A program made the position numbers and the translations under genes. Below, one piece after another: positions 8,492-18,432 of a stretch of DNA of 64,000 bases. The DNA is from Mucilaginibacter phenanthrenivorans (GTDB lineage Bacteria; Bacteroidota; Bacteroidia; Sphingobacteriales; Sphingobacteriaceae), in NCBI RefSeq assembly GCF_024721155.1, contig NZ_JAHVAP010000008.1:372001-436000 (forward strand), written 5' to 3'. The notes under the pieces are model-generated. The model made no database searches. It had not been told where the DNA came from and saw nothing but the letters and a program-made list of their open reading frames with translations. The number at the start of each line of letters is the position of its first letter. The first letter of the stretch is position 1.

Positions 8492-9730
8492 TTAAGATAC
8501 AATAATCTTATGATCTTTTATGGCAAATGAAACGCTTCCGGTTAGCTGAAGCATTTTCAAGACGTCTCTTATATCGTCATATTTGGAAATTACTCCGGAA
8601 AATACTTTGCCACGCATATCTCCGTGGTATTCCACTTCTACATTATACCACCGGGCTATCTTTCGCATGACAACGTAAACATCTTCGTTATCAAACTGAA
8701 AAAAACCGTCTTTCCAGGCAGTTGCAGCTGCTGTGTCAGCCTCACTAATATTTAAATTATCGCCGTTAAGCTTAGACTGTTCTCCGGGTCTAAGGATTTG
8801 TGATATGGCAGAAGCCTTCTGGTTATCGCCTGATATTGGGATTACTTTTACGCTACCCTTTAATAAAGTTGTCTTCACGCAGTTCTCTTCAGCATAATCA
8901 TTCACATTGAATTTTGTACCCAGCACTTCTATTTTTTGACGCCGGCTTAATACGATAAAAGGCTGGCTTTTAAAGCCCCTTTTATTCGTTTGCGGGGACG
9001 AAATTTTAACCACTTCGAAGTAAGCCTCGCCGCTTAATTCCACAACACGTTCCAGCCGTGAAAATTGCGTAGGAAATTTGATAGAAGATGCGGCATTCAA
9101 CCAAACCTTTGATCCATCAGGAAGCACGACCTGGTATTGACCTCCCTCAGGTGTTGAAATGGTGTTGTACGTATGTTCGTCTGTTTCTCTGGAATTGACT
9201 TTTGAGGTAGCATTGGCCTGATAAACGAGCACCCCGTTACTTGTTTTTTTTATGGTGAAGTTTGATTGAGCTGCGATTGCTCCAACTACGACGGCCTCCA
9301 AATTAATTTTCGTTCCATTGCCCAGGGTTAAAATTGCCTTATTACCCCCAGCCGAGATTTGTTGTTTGCCAGCATCAGCTACAAAAGCTTTTGGTTTAAT
9401 GTTGTGGTAAAAATAGGTGACTATTACGAGGAATAATAAACTGGCAGCAGCGACATAAAGGATACTGATCTTCCATGTTTTTTCTGTAACAGCCTTCTTT
9501 TTGACATTGGCCTTTAAAATTGCCCTCAATTGAAGATCCAGTGCACTTTTAGAAACATCCTGCCGATCCTCGTCGGATGGTGATTGTTTTAATTGTTCTT
9601 CAGCCAACTGCCGGAATAGATCATCATAGGATCGGTCCGAAAACAGATTCATGATCAAATCTGCTTCCTCGTCGGTACATTCATTATTAACCAATTTATT
9701 AAATAGTAGTGATAATTCCCTATAATTCAT
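8492..9730 (-). CDS. FecR-family anti-sigma factor with DUF4974 domain
   Basis: A 412-residue inner-membrane regulator. The cytoplasmic N-terminus (residues 1-85) is followed by a single membrane helix (ISILYVAAASLLFLVIVTYF, about 87-106). A periplasmic FecR domain (TPEGGQYQVVLPDGSKVWLN, SGEAYFEV) and a C-terminal DUF4974 domain (FSGVISKYDDIRDVLKML) complete it. In this family FecR senses the STN domain of a TonB-dependent receptor and controls the partner ECF sigma factor. The sigma gene lies upstream at 9823-10425 in the same direction, and the likely receptor is the STN-containing SusC protein across the intergenic region. Confidence 0.94.
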   Translation of the reverse strand: MNYRELSLLFNKLVNNECTDEEADLIMNLFSDRSYDDLFRQLAEEQLKQSPSDEDRQDVSKSALDLQLRAILKANVKKKAVTEKTWKISILYVAAASLLFLVIVTYFYHNIKPKAFVADAGKQQISAGGNKAILTLGNGTKINLEAVVVGAIAAQSNFTIKKTSNGVLVYQANATSKVNSRETDEHTYNTISTPEGGQYQVVLPDGSKVWLNAASSIKFPTQFSRLERVVELSGEAYFEVVKISSPQTNKRGFKSQPFIVLSRRQKIEVLGTKFNVNDYAEENCVKTTLLKGSVKVIPISGDNQKASAISQILRPGEQSKLNGDNLNISEADTAAATAWKDGFFQFDNEDVYVVMRKIARWYNVEVEYHGDMRGKVFSGVISKYDDIRDVLKMLQLTGSVSFAIKDHKIIVS

Positions 9731-9822
9731 CTGTAAGCGGTTATACTAGTGCACTAAAGACGTAATTCAAATAAATTCGGGGGGGCGGCACCAACCTGTT
9801 TGACTTAAAAACTTTACTTCGG

Positions 9823-10425
9823 CTAACAAAACAAAATTAAAAAAAAACAATACCCAAAACATGTAACAATTTCCATGTTTTTTGTCATGTAGGACTTAAC
9901 AAGATTTTTTGCCTTACTAAGATACTCCTTTACGGTATAAGGTGATATCCCAAGTTTTTCTGCAGTTTCCTTATACGTATAACCTTCGAGTTTACATAGT
10001 TGGTAAACCTGACGCTGCTGGGGTGTAAGTTCGCCTAAAGCTTTTTCCAGAAGTAACACACTTTCCTTAAAATATATATTTTCCTCGATATGAGAATATT
10101 GTTCAGTAATAGTAGCTTTAAAATGGGCGGACAATTTTCGGTTACTTTCCAATTTTCTGTAAAAATCACAAACCAGGTTGGATCCGGCCCTGTATAAATA
10201 TGCCGAAAAATCACTTTCATAAGTAATTACTTCTCGTTGTTGCCATACCCGGGAGAATAAGACTTGGATCATTTCCTCTACAACTTGTTTATCCTTAACC
10301 ATTTTAAACATGTTAGCATACATTTTCGCACTATACTTATTATAAAGCTGGGTAAATGCAAGAACGTCCCCGTTTTTTAGCAACGCGGTCAGCTCCGTAT
10401 CCGGTTTGTTGAGAGAAGAACTCAT
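9823..10425 (-). CDS. ECF-type RNA polymerase sigma-70 factor
   Basis: A 200-residue sigma factor of the Bacteroidota expansion type. Region 2 spans about residues 15-85 (AFTQLYNKYSAKMYANMFKMV, VLFSRVWQQRE). Region 4 with its helix-turn-helix lies at about 125-180 (ALGELTPQQRQVYQLCKLEGYTYKETAEKLGISPYTVKEYLSKAK). The last 14 residues are Cys/Phe/Leu-rich (CFGYCFFLILFC), a hydrophobic tail often seen in this group. It probably activates the divergent SusC operon when the downstream FecR protein releases it. ATG start at 10425; 92 bases separate it from fecR. Confidence 0.93.
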   Translation of the reverse strand: MSSSLNKPDTELTALLKNGDVLAFTQLYNKYSAKMYANMFKMVKDKQVVEEMIQVLFSRVWQQREVITYESDFSAYLYRAGSNLVCDFYRKLESNRKLSAHFKATITEQYSHIEENIYFKESVLLLEKALGELTPQQRQVYQLCKLEGYTYKETAEKLGISPYTVKEYLSKAKNLVKSYMTKNMEIVTCFGYCFFLILFC

Positions 10426-11709
10426 AGCATCTTTTTCATTTACAATTTTTTATCGACATTAGGTTACACTGGTTAACGCATCAGATTGTGGACAGTCATC
10501 AGGTACCATTTATTTTAAATAATACAAGGGGAAATTGACTTCACCTGTTGATTATTCACAATCCTAAACAACTGCGAACCTCAATTAAAACTTTGCCCTG
10601 GTCACTAAGTTGATTTGTTCTTACACCAATTCTACTATATGATCATTTCGTCAGAAAAATCTTCCGTGTTCAATGCTGCTGTTAGTTAGACGGCAATTAG
10701 CTTCCATTTAGGAGGATTGTTTAAAACACAGCAATCTTTTAACTTTTAATTGGAATAGTCCAATCGCAGAATATTAGCTTGCTGATTACGAACGGTTAAA
10801 AAGCCATCTTTATGAATAACTACTTGATTTGCTCATGCTGCTAGATTCAGGTAAATGTTAATCGGTTAACCAAATATATACAATAAGACAATATTAGTTT
10901 TAACCAAACCATAATATTATATGTATTTTTTGACAAAACGTATCCCACTTTTGATAATATGAATAATATTTAACCAATATTGCGCTAATTTCAGTGGATT
11001 TGTTTTTCAGTAAAAACCGCGAGAACTTGTTGGACATAGCATCAGACGGGTTGCCTGTGATGTACCAAGTTAACCGGCAAAATCCAATCGCTAAAAATTG
11101 TATTTAAAAACAAATTCAACCTGGCAAACATTTAAGGAACTTAAAAAAGCTGCTTTTTATCTGTTTTCTACCAACATGCATTCCTAAGGAATACCCATTT
11201 AACTATTCATTATATCAAGATAGCTGGTTTGCAGAAAAAAGATCATATTTAAATGCATTCAATAGGAACCCTGGTGAAATCTGCAATTTTATAAACTTCA
11301 CGAAGTTATGGGTAAACTTAAGGGGCGGCAGTAGCCTTGTAACTTTTTCGGGATTCGTTGTGCATTAATCAATCCTTTTATTAATGCCACAGGCTTACGA
11401 AATCCAGATTGGGCAATCAGTAATGCAACCCTCTTTTTCGGACTAATATTATCTGTAAGTCGCCTTGGTTCTCGGGTACGGAATAAAAAACTCAGAAATT
11501 TAAAGACTTATCCCCCCTTTTTTTCTTGATAACCGTCTTTACCGAAACCATACCTAAAAAAACTGTAATGCCTGAATTATTGCTAAGGAAAAATAACTGC
11601 TACTGCAAAATTTTGACAGGGTTGTTCTACTTATAAATAATTAGCGAGGCATTATAATGAAAGGAACAGCATTATGAATTAACCTTACTAACCTTTAATG
11701 GAAAACAAA
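10426..11709. other. Long gene-free intergenic region between sigma factor and SusC
   Basis: About 1.3 kb with no credible gene on either strand. It should contain the promoters of the sigma/FecR pair (left end) and the SusC operon (right end), but I could not identify a convincing -33/-7 pair. A stretch near 11365-11510 reads as an open frame without a start (NPFINATGLRNPDWAISN, LFFGLILSVSRLG), which suggests a decayed gene. I recognise no family. Confidence 0.5.
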
Positions 11710-11736
11710 GCCAGGGCTGCTTGCAACAGCCCTGGC
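11710..11736. other. Perfect 10-bp hairpin in the SusC leader region
   Basis: GCCAGGGCTG (11710-11719) and CAGCCCTGGC (11727-11736) form a perfect stem with a 7-base loop, 67 bases before the SusC start. On the minus strand it is followed by TTTGTTTT, the shape of a Rho-independent terminator. On the plus strand there is no T run. It may be the terminator of a lost minus-strand gene, a stop to antisense transcription, or a leader structure of the SusC mRNA. Confidence 0.5.
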
Positions 11737-11802
11737 CAACGTTGGCCTATTGAAATAATTCCCATTATAGAAACAACTTTCATTTCATAAACCTAATTCC
11801 AA

Positions 11803-14800
11803 ATGTATAAAACTTATACGGCATTTTGCTGCGGCATAAACCCGCGTATTATGCTCCAATTCATCAGGATAATGAAGCTTACCATTATTTTATTAATTGT
11901 TACACTTCTACAGGTCAGTGCCGCAAGTTACGGGCAAAAAGTGAGCCTAACCGTAAAAGAAGCAACACTTGAAAATGTTTTAAAAGAGATCAAGGCACAA
12001 ACCGGTTTAAATATTCTTTATAACCCAAATTCGCTGAAAGAAACCAAATTGATTAGCCTGGATCTTAAAAATGCAGATGTTGACTATGCCTTACAAAAAT
12101 CTTTTGACGGGCAACCAGTTACTTACCTGATTGAGCGACAAACCATTATTGTTAAAAAAAGGCCCGCGATAGCCGTTTTTAAGGAAGCTGCTGCAGAGAG
12201 CCAAAAGATTATTGTAACGGGAACAGTGAGGGATTCGGTGGGTGTCTTGCCAGGTGTTACTATCAAAGTCAAGGGGACAGGGATAGGAACAAAAAGTGAT
12301 GATAATGGAAGGTTTGTTCTGGAGGTCCCAAATGATAATCCGGTACTGGTATTTTCCTTCGTTAGCTATATTACGCAAGAAGTGGCCGTAGATGGCAGAA
12401 GTGTTATTAATGTGCTGCTCAAACCCAACAAAAATTCATTAAGTGAGGTCGTTGTCGTGGCCTTCGGAACACAAAAGAAAACCGATTTGGTTGGTTCGGT
12501 TACTTCCATCAAGGTTTCTGAGCTTAAGATTCCGTCAAGTAACCTGACAACTGCCCTGGCTGGCCGCGCTGCAGGTCTTATTGCCTTTCAACGCAGCGGG
12601 GAGCCGGGCAAGGACAATGCGGATTTCTTTATTCGCGGAGTTACGACATTTGGTTATAAGAACAACCCTTTAATACTGATTGATGGGATGGAATTAAGCA
12701 CAACCGATCTTGCTCGTCTGCAGCCGGACGATATTGCCAGCTTTTCCATCTTAAAGGATGCTACTGCAACTGCGGTATATGGCGCGCGGGGTGCGAATGG
12801 GGTAATTTTGGTGACCACCAAACAAGGGAGGGTCGGTAAGGCACAAATTGGCTTTCGTTTTGAAAACTCAGTATCAACTTCGGTAAGGGATATTGAGCTG
12901 GCCGACCCTGTTACCTACATGAGACAATCCAATGAAGCTATATTAACCCGTAACCCATTGGGTGTCACGCTATATAGTGATGAAAAGATTGCAAATACAG
13001 CTGCAGGACTAAATCCGATTATTTATCCTGCCAACGATTGGAAGAAGCTGGTTTTTAAAGATTACACCATGAACCAGCGGGCAAACCTAAATGTAAGCGG
13101 GGGAGGGGATGTTGCAAAATACTTTATTTCAGGATCCTTGAATAAGGATAACGGGATGCTAAAAGTAGACCACCGGAACAATTTTAACAATAATATCGAT
13201 TTAACGAGTTATTCACTTCGGTCCAATATTACCATAAATCTGACCAAAACAACCGAAATGATTGTTCGTTTAAGCGGAAACTTTGACGATTATACCGGCC
13301 CTTTGGATGGGGGAGCAGAAATGTATGCGAAGGTTGTCCACTCAAACCCTGTGCTTTTCCCTCAATATTATCCTAAAGATGCCGATCACGCGTTTGTAAA
13401 ACACATTATGTATGGGAATTATGACCAGGGTGGTTATACTAACCCTTACGCGGATTTAACCCGGGGTTACATGAACTATTCCAGATCTCTGATGCTGGCA
13501 CAGCTAGAAGCCAAACAGGACTTGTCTGGGTTAATTGATGGCCTTTCATTCAGGATCATGATGAATACTAATCGCACATCATATTTTGACGTAAGAAGAG
13601 CCTATAACCCTTATTTTTATACCCTCACAGGGTATGACCCGGTTGCCAATACTTATTCCATAACGAATATTAACGAACCTACTGCAACAGAATACCTGGA
13701 TTACAGCCAGGGAGATAGGATTCTCACTTCTACTTTTTACACCGAATCCATGTTAAATTATAACCATTCATTTAAAAAACACGGATTTAGTGGTTTGCTG
13801 GTTTACATGTTACAGAATAACTTAAGTGCAAATGCCCCGGATCTTCAACAATCTCTTCCCTTCAGAAATATAGGCTTATCAGGAAGGGCAACTTACAACT
13901 ACGATAGCCGATATTATTTAGAATATACCTTTGGTTACAATGGATCGGAAAGATTTTCTGCAAAACACCGTTTTGGTTATTTTCCATCTGCCGGGATAGC
14001 CTGGAGCATATCTAATGAAAAATTCTTTGAAAAAATCAAGCCGGTTGTTGACAACCTGAGGTTGAGGGCTACTTATGGATTTATCGGAAACGATGCAATC
14101 GGCTCTCCGGCAGATCGTTTTTTCTACCTCTCCAATGTTGACATGAATGCAGCTTCCAGAGGTGCTACTTTTGGAAATGGTCAGGGTGGAAATACCTATC
14201 TAAATGGCGTAAACATTTCCCGATATGCCAATGACGACATCACGTGGGAAAAATCGACAAAAGCAAATCTGGCACTTGAAATCGGGCTTTTTAATAAGTT
14301 AAAGATAAATGCCGAGGTCTATTCTGAAAAACGTAAAAATATTTTAATGTCACGTGCATCAATTCCTGTCACTATGGGTTTAACCGCAGATGTGAGATCG
14401 AACGTGGGCGAGGCTGCAGGCAAGGGTGCTGATATTTCTATAGAATATCAACAAAACATAGGAAAGGATTTTTGGTTTTCGGCAACCGGAAACTTTACAT
14501 ATGCCAGGAGTAAATATACCGTATATGAGGAGCCTGTTTATGACGAAAAATACCGCAGCCGTATTGGCCACTCCATTTTTCAACAATACGGATATATCGC
14601 AGAACGGCTGTTTGTTGATGATGCAGAGGCAGCAAACTCGCCAAAACAAAATTTTGGACCCTATGGAGGCGGAGATATTAAATATACCGATGTAAACCAT
14701 GATGGTCAAATTACAGAGGCGGATAAGGTACCTATTGGCAATCCAACATTGCCGGAGATTGTTTATGGATTTGGGTTTTCCACCGGTTATAAAAACTTTG

Positions 14801-15231
14801 ACTTTTCTGCCTTCTTCCAGGGACTCGGAAATGAATCGTTCTGGATTGATGCCAATGCAACATCTCCCTTCAATAATCAGACTCAATTGTTAAAGGCTTA
14901 CGCCGACAGCCACTGGTCTGAAGATTCCCGTAATGTATACGCACTTTGGCCAAGATTAAGTCCGGATATCAACAATAACAATAACCAAACAAGTACCTGG
15001 TTTATGCGTAATGGTTCGTTTTTGCGCCTAAAGCAGGTCGAACTTGGTTATAAACTCCCTGAAAGTTTACAGCGGCGGTTGCATCTTTCTAATTTGAGGG
15101 TTTACTTAAACGCAAGTAACCTGCTGAACTTCAGTAAATTTAAGTTATGGGATGTTGAAATGGGTGGAAACGGGCTTGGCTACCCCATTCAACGCGTGTT
15201 TAATATTGGCTTAAACATGTCGATAAGGTAA
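11803..15231 (+). CDS. SusC-family TonB-dependent receptor with STN signalling domain
   Basis: A 1142-residue outer-membrane transporter. After the signal peptide (LTIILLIVTLLQVSAASYGQ) comes an STN domain (about residues 46-112, EATLENVLKEIKAQTGLNILY). A carboxypeptidase-like regulatory domain follows (about 135-208, VTGTVRDSVGVLPGVTIKVKGT), then the SusC motif (SEVVVVAFGTQKKTDLVGSV), the plug (RGVTTFGYKNNPLILIDGM, YGARGANGVILVTTKQG) and a 22-strand-type barrel. It takes up oligosaccharide ligands handed over by the SusD protein encoded just downstream, powered by TonB. The STN domain is the family hallmark of receptors that signal to FecR, and a FecR/sigma pair lies divergently upstream. 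Confidence 0.95.
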   Translation: MYKTYTAFCCGINPRIMLQFIRIMKLTIILLIVTLLQVSAASYGQKVSLTVKEATLENVLKEIKAQTGLNILYNPNSLKETKLISLDLKNADVDYALQKSFDGQPVTYLIERQTIIVKKRPAIAVFKEAAAESQKIIVTGTVRDSVGVLPGVTIKVKGTGIGTKSDDNGRFVLEVPNDNPVLVFSFVSYITQEVAVDGRSVINVLLKPNKNSLSEVVVVAFGTQKKTDLVGSVTSIKVSELKIPSSNLTTALAGRAAGLIAFQRSGEPGKDNADFFIRGVTTFGYKNNPLILIDGMELSTTDLARLQPDDIASFSILKDATATAVYGARGANGVILVTTKQGRVGKAQIGFRFENSVSTSVRDIELADPVTYMRQSNEAILTRNPLGVTLYSDEKIANTAAGLNPIIYPANDWKKLVFKDYTMNQRANLNVSGGGDVAKYFISGSLNKDNGMLKVDHRNNFNNNIDLTSYSLRSNITINLTKTTEMIVRLSGNFDDYTGPLDGGAEMYAKVVHSNPVLFPQYYPKDADHAFVKHIMYGNYDQGGYTNPYADLTRGYMNYSRSLMLAQLEAKQDLSGLIDGLSFRIMMNTNRTSYFDVRRAYNPYFYTLTGYDPVANTYSITNINEPTATEYLDYSQGDRILTSTFYTESMLNYNHSFKKHGFSGLLVYMLQNNLSANAPDLQQSLPFRNIGLSGRATYNYDSRYYLEYTFGYNGSERFSAKHRFGYFPSAGIAWSISNEKFFEKIKPVVDNLRLRATYGFIGNDAIGSPADRFFYLSNVDMNAASRGATFGNGQGGNTYLNGVNISRYANDDITWEKSTKANLALEIGLFNKLKINAEVYSEKRKNILMSRASIPVTMGLTADVRSNVGEAAGKGADISIEYQQNIGKDFWFSATGNFTYARSKYTVYEEPVYDEKYRSRIGHSIFQQYGYIAERLFVDDAEAANSPKQNFGPYGGGDIKYTDVNHDGQITEADKVPIGNPTLPEIVYGFGFSTGYKNFDFSAFFQGLGNESFWIDANATSPFNNQTQLLKAYADSHWSEDSRNVYALWPRLSPDINNNNNQTSTWFMRNGSFLRLKQVELGYKLPESLQRRLHLSNLRVYLNASNLLNFSKFKLWDVEMGGNGLGYPIQRVFNIGLNMSIR

Positions 15232-15289
15232 AGTCATGCGATTTAGGCATAAACAATTTACACATCTTAAATTGATAAACACACATATT

Positions 15290-17176
15290 ATGAGAAAATA
15301 TATTCTAATTACAACCTACACATTGCTCTTTTTAGCGGCATTAAGTTCCTGCAAAAAGTTCTTAGATGTAGTTCCTGATAACGTTGCCACCATAGACAAC
15401 GCCTTTACCATGCGTACCCAGGCGATGAAGTTTTTATTTACCTGCTATTCATTTATGCCAAGAAACGGGCAATTGGGTGACGATCCCGCGATGGTTGGAG
15501 GAGATGAGCTATGGGAAATTCCTGAAAGGGGCGCCTATTTAGATATGGCCAAAGGCTTCCAGAGTAAGGTCGGACCGCTGGGTGACAGATGGGCATCGAT
15601 GTACCAGGCAATCAGAGACTGCAATATTTTTCTCGAAAATATCGGAAAGGTACCCGATATGCAGGAAACTGAAAGGAGACGTTGGATTTCGGAAGTGAAA
15701 TTTCTTAAAGCCTATTACCATTTCAATTTGGTAAGGATGTATGGACCAATTCCGATGATCAAAACCAACCTGCCTATTTCAGCTGATGTAAATCAAGTGA
15801 AAGTTGTCCGCGATCCTGTAGATTCGTGTTTTAGTTACATCGTACAGCTTCTTGATGAAGCAGCGCACGGATTGCCTGCTACAATCATTAGTCCGGCTAC
15901 AGAAGCGGGGCGAATAACCCAACCAATAGCGCTTTCCTTAAAAGCCAAAGTATTGGTTACAGCAGCCAGCCCCTTATTTAATGGCAATACTGATGAGAGC
16001 GGTCTAAAAAACCTGAACGGAACGCCGCTCTTTAATACTACATATTCTAAAGTTAAATGGGATTCCGCCGCCACTGCATGTAAAAGAGCTATAGACGCAT
16101 GTGAATCCGCCGGTATAAAACTGTACGTTTATAATCCTGCCTTTCAACAATACACACTCACGGATACCATCAAAACACAGCTAAGTATAAGGAACGCTGT
16201 TACGGAAAAATGGAACAGCGAGATTATCTGGGCTAACACCCAATCTTATACCGGCGATTTGCAACGATTAATATCCAGCTGGTGGGACCCTTTATACCTT
16301 GACGGAGTTATTACCAGAGGAGAACTATCCCCTCCCTTAAAAATTGCGGAAATGTTTTATACCCAAAATGGAGTGCCGATTAATGAAGACAAAACCTGGG
16401 ATTATACTGGCCGTTATAGTCTGCGTACAGCCGGGGATTCGGATAAGTTGTATATACGAAAGGGATACACCACCGTTGGGCTGCATTTTAACAGAGAACC
16501 ACGTTTTTACGCCGATCTTGGTTTCGACGGAGGAGTTTACTACGGACAAGGACGCTATGATGATAAAAGTTACATGGACCTTTTCTATTTGGAAGGTAAA
16601 TTTAAACAGCGGAACGGCGAAGGTAAATATGGTTTTAATACCGTAACAGGATATAACCTTAAGAAATTGATAAGTTTTCAAAACACCATCAATTCATCAA
16701 ACGATTACTCGGTTGTTGACTATCCCTATCCTTTAATGCGTTTGTCTGATTTGTACTTATTGTATTCAGAGGCATTGAATGAGTCTGCTGGCCCATCTCC
16801 GGAGGTATATAAATACATCGACCTTGTCAGAAAGCGTGCCGGTTTAGGTACCGTCGCATCATCCTGGACGAATTACTCCACCAATCCAGCAAAATTCCGG
16901 AACCAGGACGGTATGCGTGACATTATCCATCAGGAACGTTTGATTGAGTTGGCGTTTGAATCCCAGCGATTATGGGATCTTCGCAGGTGGAAGGAATCAG
17001 CTAAAGAATTAAACAATCCGATTAAAGGCTGGGATCTTTCGCAGACAACGTCTATTTCTTATTACCGCATCACAGTACTTTATAACCAAACGTTTGGGTC
17101 AAAAGATTATTTCTGGCCTATTGCCGAAGACAACATGACCGCTAACAGAAATTTAGTTCAAAACCTGGGTTGGTAA
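15290..17176 (+). CDS. SusD-family glycan-binding surface lipoprotein
   Basis: The ATG at 15290 (MRKYILITTYTLLFLAALSSCKK) is preferred over one 54 bases upstream because it places a lipoprotein signal peptide at the N-terminus, with lipidated Cys in LSSC. The mature protein is a SusD/RagB helical binding protein: TPR-like scaffold with MYQAIRDCNIFLENI, EVKFLKAYYHFNLVRMYG, YPLMRLSDLYLLYSEALNE and the C-terminal ERLIELAFESQRLWDLRRW. It forms the lid of the SusC transporter and captures glycan at the cell surface. It starts 58 bases after susC. Length of 628 residues is ordinary. Confidence 0.94.
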   Translation: MRKYILITTYTLLFLAALSSCKKFLDVVPDNVATIDNAFTMRTQAMKFLFTCYSFMPRNGQLGDDPAMVGGDELWEIPERGAYLDMAKGFQSKVGPLGDRWASMYQAIRDCNIFLENIGKVPDMQETERRRWISEVKFLKAYYHFNLVRMYGPIPMIKTNLPISADVNQVKVVRDPVDSCFSYIVQLLDEAAHGLPATIISPATEAGRITQPIALSLKAKVLVTAASPLFNGNTDESGLKNLNGTPLFNTTYSKVKWDSAATACKRAIDACESAGIKLYVYNPAFQQYTLTDTIKTQLSIRNAVTEKWNSEIIWANTQSYTGDLQRLISSWWDPLYLDGVITRGELSPPLKIAEMFYTQNGVPINEDKTWDYTGRYSLRTAGDSDKLYIRKGYTTVGLHFNREPRFYADLGFDGGVYYGQGRYDDKSYMDLFYLEGKFKQRNGEGKYGFNTVTGYNLKKLISFQNTINSSNDYSVVDYPYPLMRLSDLYLLYSEALNESAGPSPEVYKYIDLVRKRAGLGTVASSWTNYSTNPAKFRNQDGMRDIIHQERLIELAFESQRLWDLRRWKESAKELNNPIKGWDLSQTTSISYYRITVLYNQTFGSKDYFWPIAEDNMTANRNLVQNLGW

Positions 17177-17218
17177 TTTATATCATTCACCGATTGATCA
17201 TTTAATAAAAAAATAAAA

Positions 17219-18403
17219 ATGAAAAAAATATATTTTATTGGAGGACTGTTAATCGCCTTTTTTTGGTACAGTTGTTCAAAAGAAGGAAGATTAGATTTTG
17301 TAGATTCTAATTTGCCTGCCCCTGCCCAAATCAGCAATGTTAAGGTTGATCCAACCCCGGGAGGGGGAGTGCTAACCTATAAGCTTCCGGGAGACCCAAA
17401 TTTGGCCTATGTAAAGGCTGTATATGAAATACAACCAGGAGTTTTCAGAGAAGCAAAATCGTCACGATATACAGACACACTCCGTTTGGTTGGTTTTGGT
17501 GATACCTTGAAGCACGCCGTGAAGGTATATAGTGTGGGCAACAACGAAAAAGCATCTGAACCTATTTTAGTTGACGTTATACCCAAAACACCACCCGTTA
17601 AATCGGTATTTAAAACATCAAATTTTTCAGAGACATTCGGTGGTGTAAGCATATCGATTACAAACCCGGATAAAGCCGATTTGGCTATAGTGGTGCTGAG
17701 AGACACCACCGGGAACAATAATTGGGTAACCGTGAGAACTTTTTACACAGCCGCTATAGCAGGTAATTTTGCGGCCCGTGGGTTTGAATCCAAACCTCAA
17801 AAATTTGCGGTATTTATCCGTGACCGATGGAACAATAAATCTGATACATTAATTAAAACGCTCACCCCGAAATTTGAAATTGAAATTCCAAAAAACACCT
17901 TTAGTAAATTGGTCCTTCCTACCGACCAGACTGCACTTGCAGATCCAGGTTTTAACATTGAAAATATATGGAATGGCTTAGCAGACAGACGGATTTATGC
18001 TTCATCAAATGCCTCATCTCTTCCGCAATGGATCACTATTGACCTGGGTGAAAAGGTGTTGTTAAGCAGGTTTAAACAATGGATGGAACCCAACGACCAT
18101 TGTTATACGGGATCTGGTTTAAAAAACTTTGAACTATGGGGATCGAATTCTCCTGATCCTGACGGCGGCTGGACACATTGGACCTTATTAGGGAATTTCA
18201 CAACATTTAAACCATCAGGACTGCCTTTAGGGCAAAAAACAGCTGAAGATATCAATTATGCCACTGTTTTGGGTGCCGATTTTAATTTTGACGTACAACC
18301 TCCAGCAGTACGTTACCTCCGTTTGAAATCATTGGAGACATATAGCAGCCCCGGCCAGGTAGTGATCATGGAGATGACATTCTTTGGCCAAATAGTACAA
18401 TAA
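17219..18403 (+). CDS. Surface lipoprotein, DUF4959/DUF5126/DUF5000-type
   Basis: A 394-residue protein with a lipoprotein signal peptide (MKKIYFIGGLLIAFFWYSCSK, lipidated Cys at about 19). Three modules follow: an N-terminal Ig-like DUF4959 region (PTPGGGVLTYKLPGDPNLAYVKAVYE), a middle region resembling DUF5126, and a C-terminal discoidin-like DUF5000 fold (LPQWITIDLGEKVLLSRFKQW, NFELWGSNSPD, VRYLRLKSLE). Such proteins follow SusCD genes and are thought to bind glycans at the cell surface. It is in the same operon as susD, 42 bases downstream. Domain names are assigned from memory of the family pattern. Confidence 0.85.
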   Translation: MKKIYFIGGLLIAFFWYSCSKEGRLDFVDSNLPAPAQISNVKVDPTPGGGVLTYKLPGDPNLAYVKAVYEIQPGVFREAKSSRYTDTLRLVGFGDTLKHAVKVYSVGNNEKASEPILVDVIPKTPPVKSVFKTSNFSETFGGVSISITNPDKADLAIVVLRDTTGNNNWVTVRTFYTAAIAGNFAARGFESKPQKFAVFIRDRWNNKSDTLIKTLTPKFEIEIPKNTFSKLVLPTDQTALADPGFNIENIWNGLADRRIYASSNASSLPQWITIDLGEKVLLSRFKQWMEPNDHCYTGSGLKNFELWGSNSPDPDGGWTHWTLLGNFTTFKPSGLPLGQKTAEDINYATVLGADFNFDVQPPAVRYLRLKSLETYSSPGQVVIMEMTFFGQIVQ

Positions 18404-18432
18404 TTATTTTACCTATTTAATCATAAATAATA

